Made by a program: the position numbers and the translations under genes
Part shown: one piece after another, positions 1 to 8,095 of the stretch
Layout: each line of letters opens with the position of its first letter
Position numbering within the stretch: position 1 is the stretch's first letter
NCBI RefSeq assembly: GCF_017569925.1
Contig: NZ_CP050854.1
Span: 3,410,001 to 3,474,000 of the forward strand
Origin: Brenneria izadpanahii
GTDB lineage: Bacteria > Pseudomonadota > Gammaproteobacteria > Enterobacterales > Enterobacteriaceae
Direction: 5' to 3'
DNA: 64,000 nucleotides
The notes under the pieces: model-generated
The model's input: only the letters and a program-made list of their open reading frames with translations
The model's database searches: none
Told to the model about the DNA's origin: nothing

Positions 1-1
1 C

Positions 2-775
2 CGCGGCTTTCAGCGCTTTTACAAGGCGGTAGAGCCGAAAGGGGACGTCAAACCCGACTGGGAAATCATCAGCCTGATGGCGACCGCGCTCGGTTATCCC
101 ATGCATTACAACAACACCCAGGAAATCTGGGATGAACTGCGCCATTTATGCCCGTCGTACTACGGCGCGACCTATGAAAAAATGGCCGGTCTGGGATACG
201 TTCCCTGGCCCTGCGCCACCGAAGACAGCCCTGGTACGCCGTGGCTGTACGAAGGCAATCAATTTGCCCGCCCCGGCGGTAAAGGATTGCTCTTCGCTAC
301 CGAGTGGCGTCCGCCGATGGAACTGGTTGATGAAGATTACCCGCTGGTGCTGTGCACCGTGCGTGAAGTCGGCCATTACTCCTGCCGTTCCATGACCGGT
401 AACTGCACCGCCCTGCAAACGCTGGCAGACGAACCCGGTTACGTGCAGGTCAATCCCGAAGACGCCGAGCGGTTGGGACTGCGCGATCAACAACTGGCCT
501 GGGTTTCCTCGCGGCGCGGCAAGGTGATTACCCGCGTCGCCGTCAGCGAACGCGTTAATAAAGGCGCGGTGTATATGACCTATCAATGGTGGATTGGCGC
601 CTGTAATGAGCTGACGCTGGATCACCTCGACCCGATTTCCAAAACGCCGGAATACAAATACTGCGCCGTCAAACTGGAAGCGATAGAGAACCAGCAATGG
701 GCGGAAAATTATGTCCAGCAGGAATATAGCCAGTTGAAGTCCCACCTGCGTAAGACGGCGGAAGAGATCCGGTAA
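2..775 (+). CDS. fdhF: Formate dehydrogenase H, C-terminal part
   Basis: This is the C-terminal 257 residues of a molybdopterin oxidoreductase; the frame is open from base 2, so the gene begins before the window. The residues match the end of E. coli FdhF closely, including stretches such as REVGHYSCRSMTGNC and YMTYQWWIGACNEL, which belong to the molybdopterin dinucleotide-binding domain. FdhF oxidises formate to CO2 and passes electrons to hydrogenase 3 in the formate hydrogenlyase complex on the inner face of the membrane. The active-site selenocysteine lies in the missing N-terminal part and cannot be checked. The FhlA activator gene lies 450 bp downstream on the other strand, which supports the assignment. 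Confidence 0.93.
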   Translation, partial: RGFQRFYKAVEPKGDVKPDWEIISLMATALGYPMHYNNTQEIWDELRHLCPSYYGATYEKMAGLGYVPWPCATEDSPGTPWLYEGNQFARPGGKGLLFATEWRPPMELVDEDYPLVLCTVREVGHYSCRSMTGNCTALQTLADEPGYVQVNPEDAERLGLRDQQLAWVSSRRGKVITRVAVSERVNKGAVYMTYQWWIGACNELTLDHLDPISKTPEYKYCAVKLEAIENQQWAENYVQQEYSQLKSHLRKTAEEIR

Positions 776-959
776 TAGCCAGTGCGGCGCTGTCTCTGGT
801 CATAATTATCGGTATATGTAAGCTCAGTGCTATTTCGTGCGCCACAATGCCGCCGTTTTTATGCTACCTCGTAGCACGCGCCCGACACGGGGCGGCTCAA
901 TCGCCGCCCGCCCCGTGACCCCAGGCTTGCGGCTGAAATTATGCCGCTGCGCGGTTCCA

Positions 960-1110
960 TCGGTGTTCTCGACCGCTATTCGAGCCGTCAGTGACGGAAT
1001 ACTCGTCTCATCCCTGAGACTCGCCCTGTCGGGCCAGCGCAAGCACTGTTTAAAAACGCTCCAGGCGTTTTTGTCCGACGCGGCACTGGCTCTCGCCGCA
1101 TCCATGCGGC
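960..1110. repeat. Dispersed intergenic repeat, copy 1
   Basis: The 450 bp between fdhF and fhlA holds no convincing gene. Its central part, read on the minus strand, is clearly related to a second intergenic stretch at 35488-35615. Both copies carry the blocks ATGGATGCGGCGAGA, GGACAAAAACGCC and GGATGAGACGAGTATTCC in the same order, with similar spacing and scattered substitutions between them. Both strands are open over about 350 bp here, which gives overlapping spurious ORFs of 118-119 codons. I see no transposase or clean terminal repeats, so this is a dispersed repeat of unknown nature. Only the 975-1105 core is supported by the comparison. Confidence 0.6.
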
Positions 1111-1227
1111 TCGCTCGACGGTCAAGTCCACCGCTGCATAATTTTTTACGCCGAGTAACGGCAAAACCCGCCATAAACCCCTGCATTTGTGTCTAAGGAA
1201 CTGGCGGAGGGCATGGGAATTTCCCGC

Positions 1228-3399
1228 TCACTCCATATCTTCGATAGCCTTGACGGAAATCCCCATTCGCTGCATACGCGATAGCAGCGTGGTGCGTTTC
1301 AAGCCCAGCTTGGCGGCGGCGCCTTTCGGGCCGGCGACGATGCCGTTGGTTTCCTTCAGCACCCGGATAATCCGTTGACGTTCAGACTCTTCATCATCAT
1401 CTTCCATGACGGGCGACGGCTCCGGTACGCCTTTGGCCGCCGCCGGAGAAGGCTTGGGCGTGTCAAGGGGCGACAGATGATGCTGCAATTCAGCCAATTG
1501 CAAATTCAGCGTGGTGCCTTTCGTCAGGATCACGGCGCGCTCAATGACATTCTCCAACTCACGCACATTTCCCGGCCAGGGCAGCTTACTCAGTTGACGC
1601 AGCATTTCGGAAGGAATGCTATCTATGGTTCGGTTCATACGCCGTGCGATCTTGCGGGTAAAAAACTTCGCCAACAGCGGAATATCTTCCGGCCGCTCGC
1701 GCAACGGCGGAATGACGATAGGAAAGACATTCAGCCGGTAATAGAGATCGCTGCGATACTCCCGATCGGCCACCATCTGTTTCAGATCGCGATTGGTGGC
1801 GGCGATCAGGCGAACATCAACCGAAATAACTTTGCTGCCCCCCAAGCGCTCTATTTCGCGCTCCTGTAACACCCGCAACAGTTTCGGCTGAAGCTCTAAA
1901 GGAATATCCCCCACTTCATCCAGAAACAGCGTGCTCTTATCCGCCATCTCGAAACGCCCCTGCCGCTGACTTGTCGCGCCGGTAAACGCGCCTTTTTCAT
2001 GCCCGAACAGATCGCTTTCCAATAATCCGGAAGGGATCGCCGCGCAATTCATTTTCACCATCCGTTTCGCCTTGCGCGGACTCAAACTATGGATAGCCCG
2101 CGCGATCAGCTCTTTCCCGGTTCCGGTTTCCCCCAGAATAAGCACCGTACTATCGCTGCCGGCTACCATTTCCACCTGCTCCAACACCTGACGGATGGCG
2201 GCGCTGCGGCCAATGATTTCACCAAAGGCGCCGTCGCCCTGACTATGAATATGCTCGGTCAACTGTTCGGTCAGATAAAAATTTTCGTGGATCAGGCTGT
2301 CTTTCAAACGGGTAATCTGCCCATAGGCCAGCGCGTTATCCAGCGCAATCGCGATGCGCGAAGCAATCTGGCGCAGCAATTTCATCTCCGCATCATTGAC
2401 CGCGAGTTCAATACCGTGAGCCAGTTCCAGCACGCCCAGCACCCGGCTGCCAAAAGCCAGCGGAAGCAGGCAGGCATGACGTAATCCGCTGTCGACCCAC
2501 TGCGCCAGATAGCGTGGCTGACCGGGCCGGGCAATCCGATCCTGGTTTTTGATCAGCATCGGCTCATTATCGCGTATGACGTCCGCCGCCAGCGTTTCTG
2601 AAAGCGGCCGTTCGCCTTCCCGCCACTGCGGCGCATGTCCTGCAAGATAATGCGCGGCGTAATATTTCAGGGTTTTGTCATCGTCATCGCTATCCCGAAA
2701 TGCCAGGGCCACAAAGTCGATATTAAAAAAACGGTGGATCTCTTTTGAAATTTCCTGAGCCAACGCTTTCAGCTCCAGCTTGGAAATAACGGTGTTGGTC
2801 ACATCCACCAGAATGCGGTAATGGTCGCGTTCATGGCGCAGCGCTTCTTCTTCACGCCGCGCCAGTTCCCGCTCACTGATATTCTCCAGCACCAGCGCAA
2901 TCACCTCGGATAGCGCCTGAAAAAAAACGATTTCACTGTCATCGAACCGGCTGCCGTCCGTCTTGATGAACTCAATGCCCCCCAGAACACGATGCGGCGA
3001 CAATAACGGCAGTTGGCAATAGTCGCTTAATCCGGCATAAGCCGGTTGATTCATCAGGTGGGGGAAATCGCGCTGGAAATGGACTTTGTCGCAATGCAGC
3101 AGCCGATGAGTATTCCATACCACGCCGCCCGGACCATCCAATAGCAGTAGGGTTTCTTCATTACAGCGCGTTTTGTGCGTATCGCGGTCATGGTAATAAA
3201 ACGAGGTTTGATTATGCAGCGGATCGATCAGCAGAAGATTGACCCGGCCAAATCGTACGACAGAAAAAGAGAGGCTATCCAACACATGCAACAGTGAATC
3301 GATACTGCGTTGCTGCAACAATGTCTGAGACACTTTCAGTAAAGTATCCTGCCACAGAATTGACAACCGCGATGGAGAGTCTGTCAGCCGTATCGCCAT
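1228..3399 (-). CDS. fhlA: Formate hydrogenlyase transcriptional activator FhlA
   Basis: This is a sigma-54-dependent activator that switches on formate hydrogenlyase genes when formate accumulates. Two GAF-type sensory regions fill the first ~380 residues. An AAA+ domain follows, with Walker A (GETGTGKE), the sigma-54-contacting GAFTGA loop and Walker B (LFLDEVGD). The C-terminus carries a Fis-type helix-turn-helix (AKLGLKRTTLLSRMQRMGI). The AAA+ and DNA-binding parts are nearly collinear with E. coli FhlA (692 aa). I chose ATG at 3399 (723 aa) because it gives an N-terminus closest in length to E. coli FhlA; a TTG at 3426 and ATGs at 3420 and 3417 are alternatives, and no start has a strong ribosome site. 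It converges on fdhF. Confidence 0.93.
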   Translation of the reverse strand: MAIRLTDSPSRLSILWQDTLLKVSQTLLQQRSIDSLLHVLDSLSFSVVRFGRVNLLLIDPLHNQTSFYYHDRDTHKTRCNEETLLLLDGPGGVVWNTHRLLHCDKVHFQRDFPHLMNQPAYAGLSDYCQLPLLSPHRVLGGIEFIKTDGSRFDDSEIVFFQALSEVIALVLENISERELARREEEALRHERDHYRILVDVTNTVISKLELKALAQEISKEIHRFFNIDFVALAFRDSDDDDKTLKYYAAHYLAGHAPQWREGERPLSETLAADVIRDNEPMLIKNQDRIARPGQPRYLAQWVDSGLRHACLLPLAFGSRVLGVLELAHGIELAVNDAEMKLLRQIASRIAIALDNALAYGQITRLKDSLIHENFYLTEQLTEHIHSQGDGAFGEIIGRSAAIRQVLEQVEMVAGSDSTVLILGETGTGKELIARAIHSLSPRKAKRMVKMNCAAIPSGLLESDLFGHEKGAFTGATSQRQGRFEMADKSTLFLDEVGDIPLELQPKLLRVLQEREIERLGGSKVISVDVRLIAATNRDLKQMVADREYRSDLYYRLNVFPIVIPPLRERPEDIPLLAKFFTRKIARRMNRTIDSIPSEMLRQLSKLPWPGNVRELENVIERAVILTKGTTLNLQLAELQHHLSPLDTPKPSPAAAKGVPEPSPVMEDDDEESERQRIIRVLKETNGIVAGPKGAAAKLGLKRTTLLSRMQRMGISVKAIEDME

Positions 3400-4219
3400 A
3401 ACCACCAGAATAAACATCATGAACAACGTGGTTAATAGTGTAGGAGTTAACAGACCAAAATCCTATGTCACCGTGTCAATAGGTTGATCTGAATCGTACT
3501 TAACAGACCGATTTTCACCCCGGCAAGAAACAGAACCATTGCCACGTTTCAGAACAGCGTGAACGTCACGTTAATGACGCCGCTTAATGAATGATATTAA
3601 AATAAAATTTATCGATTCACTTTATTAGTTAACAGAAATTCTACTTTTATTTATCAAAATAAAACAATTAATTCCATCTCATCACTCCTGCTGGATAAAT
3701 AATGAGCAAAAACGATAATTATTTTATTTTGAAATAACATTTAATCTAGACAGATGAGTAATATCTTGGTAATGACCGGAAAATTAAATCGTCATAAAGA
3801 AACCAGGAAAAATTGGCGTTTAAATAAAATTCCATTTATTGCTAATATCGCCACAATCATAAGAATATCTTATAATTAAATGGGCCGATATTGCCGCACA
3901 AAAACCGGTTATCTTCAACCTTATGTTTTTTATACACTTTATTCATCACCCATCTAAAAAATTTTACATCCATATTGTTCGCAATAGCCTTAATCAACTT
4001 ATAACCATGTTTTTTTTGGCATCAAATTGTTATAATTTGCATCCCGTCACACAGAAAAAAACGGTAAAAGACAAGAATCGATGTAATATCAGGCAGTCAG
4101 ACACAACACCCCAATAACAGTAAGGGCGTCGGCTTAGTGCGTTCAAGGGATATGCATTACTCCAGCGCGGACAATAATACTGTGTGTTGTCTGAGTCTAT
4201 TCACCAACATGAGGTTAAT
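3400..4219. other. AT-rich divergent intergenic region
   Basis: This 820 bp stretch separates fhlA (leftward) from the symporter gene (rightward). It is much richer in A+T than the flanking genes. A TATAAT at 4031-4036 could be a -10 element for the symporter, but no good -35 lies 17 bp before it. I looked for a sigma-54 -24/-12 element and found only a poorly spaced TTGGCA/TTG pair near 4016. A 64-codon ORF (3923-4117) has no recognisable features and is probably chance. Confidence 0.4.
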
Positions 4220-5515
4220 ATGCAAAGGCAGAAGTTAGTTATACAGATAGCCGTCGCTATCATATTAGGGATATTTATAGGATGGCTGTGTCATCAATAT
4301 CTTGATGGCGGACGAGCGAAAGAAATTGCCTCTTATTTCAATATGGTTACCGATATTTTCCTGCGTTTGATCAAGATGATCATTGCCCCGCTGGTATTCG
4401 CCACGCTGGTTTCCGGCCTGGCCAGTATGGGGAATTCATCCGCGGTTGGGCGTATTGGTCTGAAAGCCATGATCTGGTTTGTTACCGCATCGGTCCTTTC
4501 TCTGTTCATCGGCATGGCGCTGGCCAACTTCTTCCAGCCCGGCGCCGGTATGAATCTGGAAGTGCCGGCCAGCACCGCGCATGTCGCTACCGGTCTAAAC
4601 ACCGACGGTTTTACGCTTAAGAGTTTCATCAGCCATATTTTCCCGAGAAGTATTGTGGAAGCGATGGCGAACAATGAGATCCTGCAAATCCTGGTCTTCT
4701 CGCTGTTCTTCGGTTCGGCGCTTGCCTATGTAAAACACAAGAACAAAAACGCGAGCGTAATCTCATCCATGATCGAAGAACTGGCCAAGATCATGTTCCG
4801 CGTGACGGACTATGTGATGAGTCTGGCGCCTATCGCGGTATTTGCCGCAATCGCATCCGCCATTACCACTCAGGGGCTGGGTCTGCTGTATGACTTCGGC
4901 AAGCTGATTGGCGAATTCTACATTGGACTGATTTTACTGTGGACGGTGCTGTTCCTGGTTGGTTACGCCTTCCTTGGCAAACCCATTTTCACGCTGGGAA
5001 AACTGATCCGCGAACCTACCATGTTGGCTTTCGCCACCGCCAGCAGCGAATCAGCCTATCCGAAAACCATGGAAGCGCTGACCAAGTTCGGCGTGCCGAA
5101 AAAAATCACCAGCTTCGTGCTGCCGCTGGGCTACTCGTTCAACCTGGACGGCTCAATGATGTATCAGTCTTTTGCGATCCTGTTTATCGCTCAGGCTTAC
5201 AACATTGATTTAAGCCTGACGCAGCAAATTCTGATTCTGTTGACGCTGATGATCACCAGTAAAGGCATGGCGGGCGTCGCTCGCGCTTCCGTCGTCGTGG
5301 TTGCCGCCACGCTGCCGATGTTCAGCCTGCCGGAAGCGGGGATCCTGCTGATTATCGGTATCGACCAATTCCTGGATATGGGCCGTACCGCCACCAACGT
5401 CATCGGCAACAGTATATCTACCGCCGTTGTCGCCAAACTGGAAAACAGCATAGGCGAACCGGAGGAAGAGGAAGATGAAGAAATCGAGTATGAAGAGGCC
5501 AATGCGAGCCGGTAA
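4220..5515 (+). CDS. Dicarboxylate/amino acid:cation symporter (DAACS family)
   Basis: This is a 431-residue secondary transporter of the GltP/DctA family, which imports glutamate, aspartate or C4-dicarboxylates with protons or sodium ions. About eight hydrophobic segments and two re-entrant regions are visible. The family signatures are present: a serine-rich loop (TASSESAYP), SFNLDGSMMYQ, and DMGRTATNVIGNS near the C-terminus, which holds the substrate-binding Asp/Arg/Asn residues. The tail is strongly acidic. ATG at 4220 is preferred because GAGG lies 5 bases upstream; an in-frame GTG at 4184 would add 12 unlikely residues. The racemase and LysR genes next door suggest that aspartate or glutamate, possibly the D-form, is the substrate. 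Confidence 0.9.
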   Translation: MQRQKLVIQIAVAIILGIFIGWLCHQYLDGGRAKEIASYFNMVTDIFLRLIKMIIAPLVFATLVSGLASMGNSSAVGRIGLKAMIWFVTASVLSLFIGMALANFFQPGAGMNLEVPASTAHVATGLNTDGFTLKSFISHIFPRSIVEAMANNEILQILVFSLFFGSALAYVKHKNKNASVISSMIEELAKIMFRVTDYVMSLAPIAVFAAIASAITTQGLGLLYDFGKLIGEFYIGLILLWTVLFLVGYAFLGKPIFTLGKLIREPTMLAFATASSESAYPKTMEALTKFGVPKKITSFVLPLGYSFNLDGSMMYQSFAILFIAQAYNIDLSLTQQILILLTLMITSKGMAGVARASVVVVAATLPMFSLPEAGILLIIGIDQFLDMGRTATNVIGNSISTAVVAKLENSIGEPEEEEDEEIEYEEANASR

Positions 5516-5537
5516 TTAATCGCCCGCGTTACTCTCA

Positions 5538-5570
5538 AAACGGCGGCCTTACCGGCCGCCGTTTCATTTT
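5538..5570 (+). terminator. Rho-independent terminator after the symporter gene
   Basis: An 11-bp perfect stem (AAACGGCGGCC paired with GGCCGCCGTTT) with a 5-base loop is followed by CATTTTT. It lies between two converging genes and may serve both. Confidence 0.85.
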
Positions 5571-5576
5571 TACCGG

Positions 5577-6467
5577 TTAATGCCGCCTCAGCGTTTTCAC
5601 ATAGCGCCAGAATTTTTCTGAAGCCATATTCAGCTTAGTATCAAGCCGGTAAATATAAACCCCCATCCGCATGACCGCCTTTTCCATATTGATGATAGCG
5701 AGCGTGTTGTCTTTCAGTTCGTCCTGTATCGAATAATCCGGCAGCCATGCAATCCCGTATCCCTGCTTCACCATCCGTTTAAGCAAATCGCTCATTGAAG
5801 AAACAAAAGTGATGGCGAATTTGTTGCTGTCGATGCTGGCAAGATAACGGTTTACCTGACGCCCCATATAACTGTTATCCGTGTAATTAAGCAGAGGCGC
5901 CGAAGGCGTATTAATATCAAACAAGGGGTTGCCTGCGCTATCGCATGCGCAAACGGGATAAAGATGGGACTCCAGTATTTTGGCATGCATAAAAGGCTCG
6001 GACATCAAGTCTTCATTATAAAAAGAGAGGATAAAATCGCTTCTGCCTTCTTTAAGATTTAATACCGCCTCATCAACATCTATTGATTCAACATAAAATA
6101 TCTTTTCCTGAGATTCAGGTACGTCTTTTAATAACTCAGGCATAATGAAGATGGATAAAGAGTGTGCGGCGGCAATCGTAATTTTATTTTTATAATTGCC
6201 GCCGCCGTGCAGTTTATTCAACTGATATTCCAGATCATCTAATGTATTTCGAATATGGGCATGAAATACCCTTCCTTGCTCGGTTAATTGCAACGGCGAA
6301 GAACTGCGGTCAAAAATATCGAAACCAATCGCCGTTTCCAACGCACGAATTCGTCTACTGAATGACGACTGAGAAATATTCCGTTTTTCTGCCGCAACCG
6401 TAAAACTACGATACTCTTCCAGAGCGATAAAATCATAAAGCCATTTTGTTTCGATATTATTCAGCAT
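5577..6467 (-). CDS. LysR-family regulator, HypT/YjiE-like
   Basis: This 296-residue LysR-type regulator has an N-terminal winged helix-turn-helix (FTVAAEKRNISQSSFSRRIRALE) and a periplasmic-binding-protein-like effector domain. It resembles E. coli HypT (YjiE) along its length, starting with MLNNIETKWLYDF and including NYTDNSYMGR and KQGYGIAWLPDYSIQ. E. coli HypT responds to hypochlorite, but here the gene is divergent from an aspartate/glutamate racemase and next to an amino-acid symporter. An amino-acid-related signal is therefore as likely. A 19-base inverted repeat in the divergent promoter is a candidate binding site. The sensor role is inferred, not seen. Confidence 0.85.
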   Translation of the reverse strand: MLNNIETKWLYDFIALEEYRSFTVAAEKRNISQSSFSRRIRALETAIGFDIFDRSSSPLQLTEQGRVFHAHIRNTLDDLEYQLNKLHGGGNYKNKITIAAAHSLSIFIMPELLKDVPESQEKIFYVESIDVDEAVLNLKEGRSDFILSFYNEDLMSEPFMHAKILESHLYPVCACDSAGNPLFDINTPSAPLLNYTDNSYMGRQVNRYLASIDSNKFAITFVSSMSDLLKRMVKQGYGIAWLPDYSIQDELKDNTLAIINMEKAVMRMGVYIYRLDTKLNMASEKFWRYVKTLRRH

Positions 6468-6517
6468 GATATTTCATCGCCCCTTCAAACCCGATAAAAG
6501 CATAAAAAACCGGAAAG

Positions 6518-6536
6518 CTATGCAAATCATACATAG
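6518..6536. promoter_or_regulatory. Candidate LysR operator
   Basis: CTATGCAAATCATACATAG is an inverted repeat (CTATG-N9-CATAG) in the 149-bp gap between the LysR and racemase genes. Its size and position fit a LysR-type binding site acting on both promoters. Confidence 0.45.
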
Positions 6537-6616
6537 CGAATGGGAATTTAGCAATTCACATTCCGGGAGGATGTGCAATTATGCTCTCAGTTTCAAAACG
6601 CTAAAGGGCGATCGGC

Positions 6617-7333
6617 ATGAACAGTCTAATAGGCATTCTTGGTGGCATGGGACCGGGCGCGACCGTTGACGCCATGCAAAAATTGATTAAAAACACGCCA
6701 GCCTACCGAGACCAGGATCATATTCCGATGATTGCGGTTTCCATTCCGGATATTCCTGACAGAACAAAATGTATTCTTGACCATAGCGCATCGCCGCTGG
6801 AAAAAATGATCCAGTATATGAAAATATTGGAAAATGCCGGCGCCGAGTGCATTATCATTCCCTGTAATACCGCGCATTATTGGTTCAATGAATTAAAATT
6901 GCATACCCATGCCGAAATGATCAGCATTATTGATGCGACCTGTGAGGTTATTCGCAATAAGCAGATAACCGACGTTGGTCTACTGGCGACCACCGCCACC
7001 GTTAAAGCGCGAATTTATCAGGATAATACGAGTAAAAACCATATTCGCTGCCATACGCCGACGGAAGCGGAACAAAACCTGGTGATGGAAAGTATTTATA
7101 GCTATAAGTCCGGCAACGCTCAGAAAGCCCATAGTATACTCGCGCCAATAAAAGATCGTATGTTGCAAGACGGCGTTGAAAAAATCATTCTGGGCTGTAC
7201 CGAGCTGCCCCTTATTCTGGAAGATGAAATACAAAAAACGCCGGAAAACTATATTGACGCCACCGAAGCGCTGATTAAAAAAACCGTCGAATGGTACTTC
7301 GCCCACGCGCATAAAAACGAAGTCGCGGCCTGA
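6617..7333 (+). CDS. Aspartate/glutamate racemase family protein
   Basis: This 238-residue cytosolic enzyme would interconvert L- and D-aspartate or glutamate without a cofactor. The two catalytic cysteines of the family are in place: C83 in IPCNTAHYW and C194 in LGCTELPLI. The N-terminal GILGGMGPGATVD motif is typical. AAGGG lies 8 bases before the ATG at 6617. It is closest to the aspartate-racemase (YgeA/RacD-like) branch rather than MurI, because MurI would be larger and lie near cell-wall genes. Next to a symporter and a LysR regulator, it probably serves use or supply of D-aspartate or D-glutamate. Confidence 0.88.
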   Translation: MNSLIGILGGMGPGATVDAMQKLIKNTPAYRDQDHIPMIAVSIPDIPDRTKCILDHSASPLEKMIQYMKILENAGAECIIIPCNTAHYWFNELKLHTHAEMISIIDATCEVIRNKQITDVGLLATTATVKARIYQDNTSKNHIRCHTPTEAEQNLVMESIYSYKSGNAQKAHSILAPIKDRMLQDGVEKIILGCTELPLILEDEIQKTPENYIDATEALIKKTVEWYFAHAHKNEVAA

Positions 7334-7367
7334 GATTATTAGCCCGTCTGCATCAGCAGCCCCCGGC

Positions 7368-7527
7368 TCTCGCGCCACTACTCTACGCATCAATGACATT
7401 AGCGCCTTTGCGCAAGGCGCGCTGAATGCGGACGCTGACGGCTATCTCACCAAGCGTTGCTAGCCTGAGGAACGGATTCAGGCCGTTCATGCCGTCAGCG
7501 GCGGCGGAATCCGGGCGTTACGGCAAA
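7368..7527 (+). pseudogene. Response-regulator receiver remnant (LuxR/UhpA type)
   Basis: In one frame this stretch reads ATTLRINDISAFAQGALN, then ADADGYLTKRC, a stop codon (TAG at 7461-7463), then PEERIQAVHAVSGGG. This is the typical C-terminal half of a receiver domain, with the conserved lysine in YLTKR and the PEEL-QAV helix. No N-terminal aspartate half and no helix-turn-helix follow. It is a short decayed fragment just upstream of the tRNA-Asn gene. Confidence 0.5.
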
Positions 7528-7660
7528 GCCCCCTATCAAAAAGCACCGCTTTTATGCCGCCGGCGACATTAAAAATCCGCAGTAAAACACCGATATAATT
7601 CAGAATTGCAGCAATTTGCGCATTCTCTCGCCAAACAGATCAAATTTGTGGTTTCCGCCT

Positions 7661-7689
7661 TTGACATGCGCTGAACACCCCGTTATGAT
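7661..7689 (+). promoter_or_regulatory. Sigma-70 promoter of tRNA-Asn
   Basis: A perfect -35 (TTGACA, 7661-7666) and a near-consensus -10 (TATGAT, 7684-7689) are separated by 17 bases. A GC-rich stretch (GCGCCCC) follows the -10, as in promoters of stable RNA under stringent control. Confidence 0.85.
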
Positions 7690-7707
7690 GCGCCCCGTTC
7701 ACACGAT

Positions 7708-7783
7708 TCCTCTGTAGTTCAGTCGGTAGAACGGCGGACTGTTAATCCGTATGTCACTGGTTCGAGTCCAGTCAGAGGAGCCA
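7708..7783 (+). tRNA. tRNA-Asn (anticodon GTT)
   Basis: This is a 76-base cloverleaf with an encoded CCA end. The acceptor stem pairs TCCTCTG with CAGAGGA, the anticodon GTT is at 7741-7743, and the T arm reads TTCGAGTC. It appears identical to E. coli tRNA-Asn. Asn tRNA genes are frequent island integration sites in enterobacteria, but no integrase follows directly here. Confidence 0.98.
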
Positions 7784-7788
7784 GATTC

Positions 7789-7830
7789 AATGCCATGGAG
7801 TTCCACTGAATTCCGTGGCATTTTTGTTTT
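7789..7830 (+). terminator. Terminator after tRNA-Asn
   Basis: AATGCCA (7789-7795) pairs with TGGCATT (7816-7822), with further partial pairing inside, and is followed by TTTTGTTTT. Confidence 0.7.
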
Positions 7831-7851
7831 CAGCGAATTAGTAAAAATACG

Positions 7852-7949
7852 GGTCTGTCCACCTCCATATTGTTAATTGACAGCCAATACTTTTGGGGAT
7901 CAAAACAGGGGTCAATTCGGTTCGACAAATGAACGCCCAGGGACAGACC
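7852..7949. mobile_element. Small inverted-repeat element (possible MITE or IS remnant)
   Basis: GGTCTGTCC at 7852-7860 and its exact inverse GGACAGACC at 7941-7949 bound 98 bp with no coding capacity. The element lies about 70 bp downstream of tRNA-Asn. I see no clear target duplication. It could be a miniature element, an IS end, or chance. Confidence 0.35.
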
Positions 7950-8095
7950 TCCTCCGGGCGCGCCTACTCCTGTAAGAGAGTGATGTCTGTCTTTATCAAA
8001 CCTCATATAAAATATGGATAGCCAGATTAGCCGCCCTAAAAAACCGCTTAAGTTCTCTTAATCGGTTTTTTTTGCTACAGAAAGTGATTTGCAGG

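Noticed and set aside
146..745. Long minus-strand frame opposite fdhF (199 codons)
   Set aside because: It is the antisense shadow of a clear FdhF sequence and resembles no protein.
830..1196. Overlapping 118- and 119-codon frames on both strands between fdhF and fhlA
   Set aside because: Both are open because of base composition; the stretch is a dispersed repeat shared with 35488-35615, and neither frame has a plausible start site or recognised domain.
4008..4036. Possible sigma-54 promoter before the symporter
   Set aside because: TTGGCA and TTG elements have the wrong spacing and the GC of the -12 element is missing.
3923..4117. 64-codon frame upstream of the symporter
   Set aside because: AT-rich chance frame without family or ribosome-site support.
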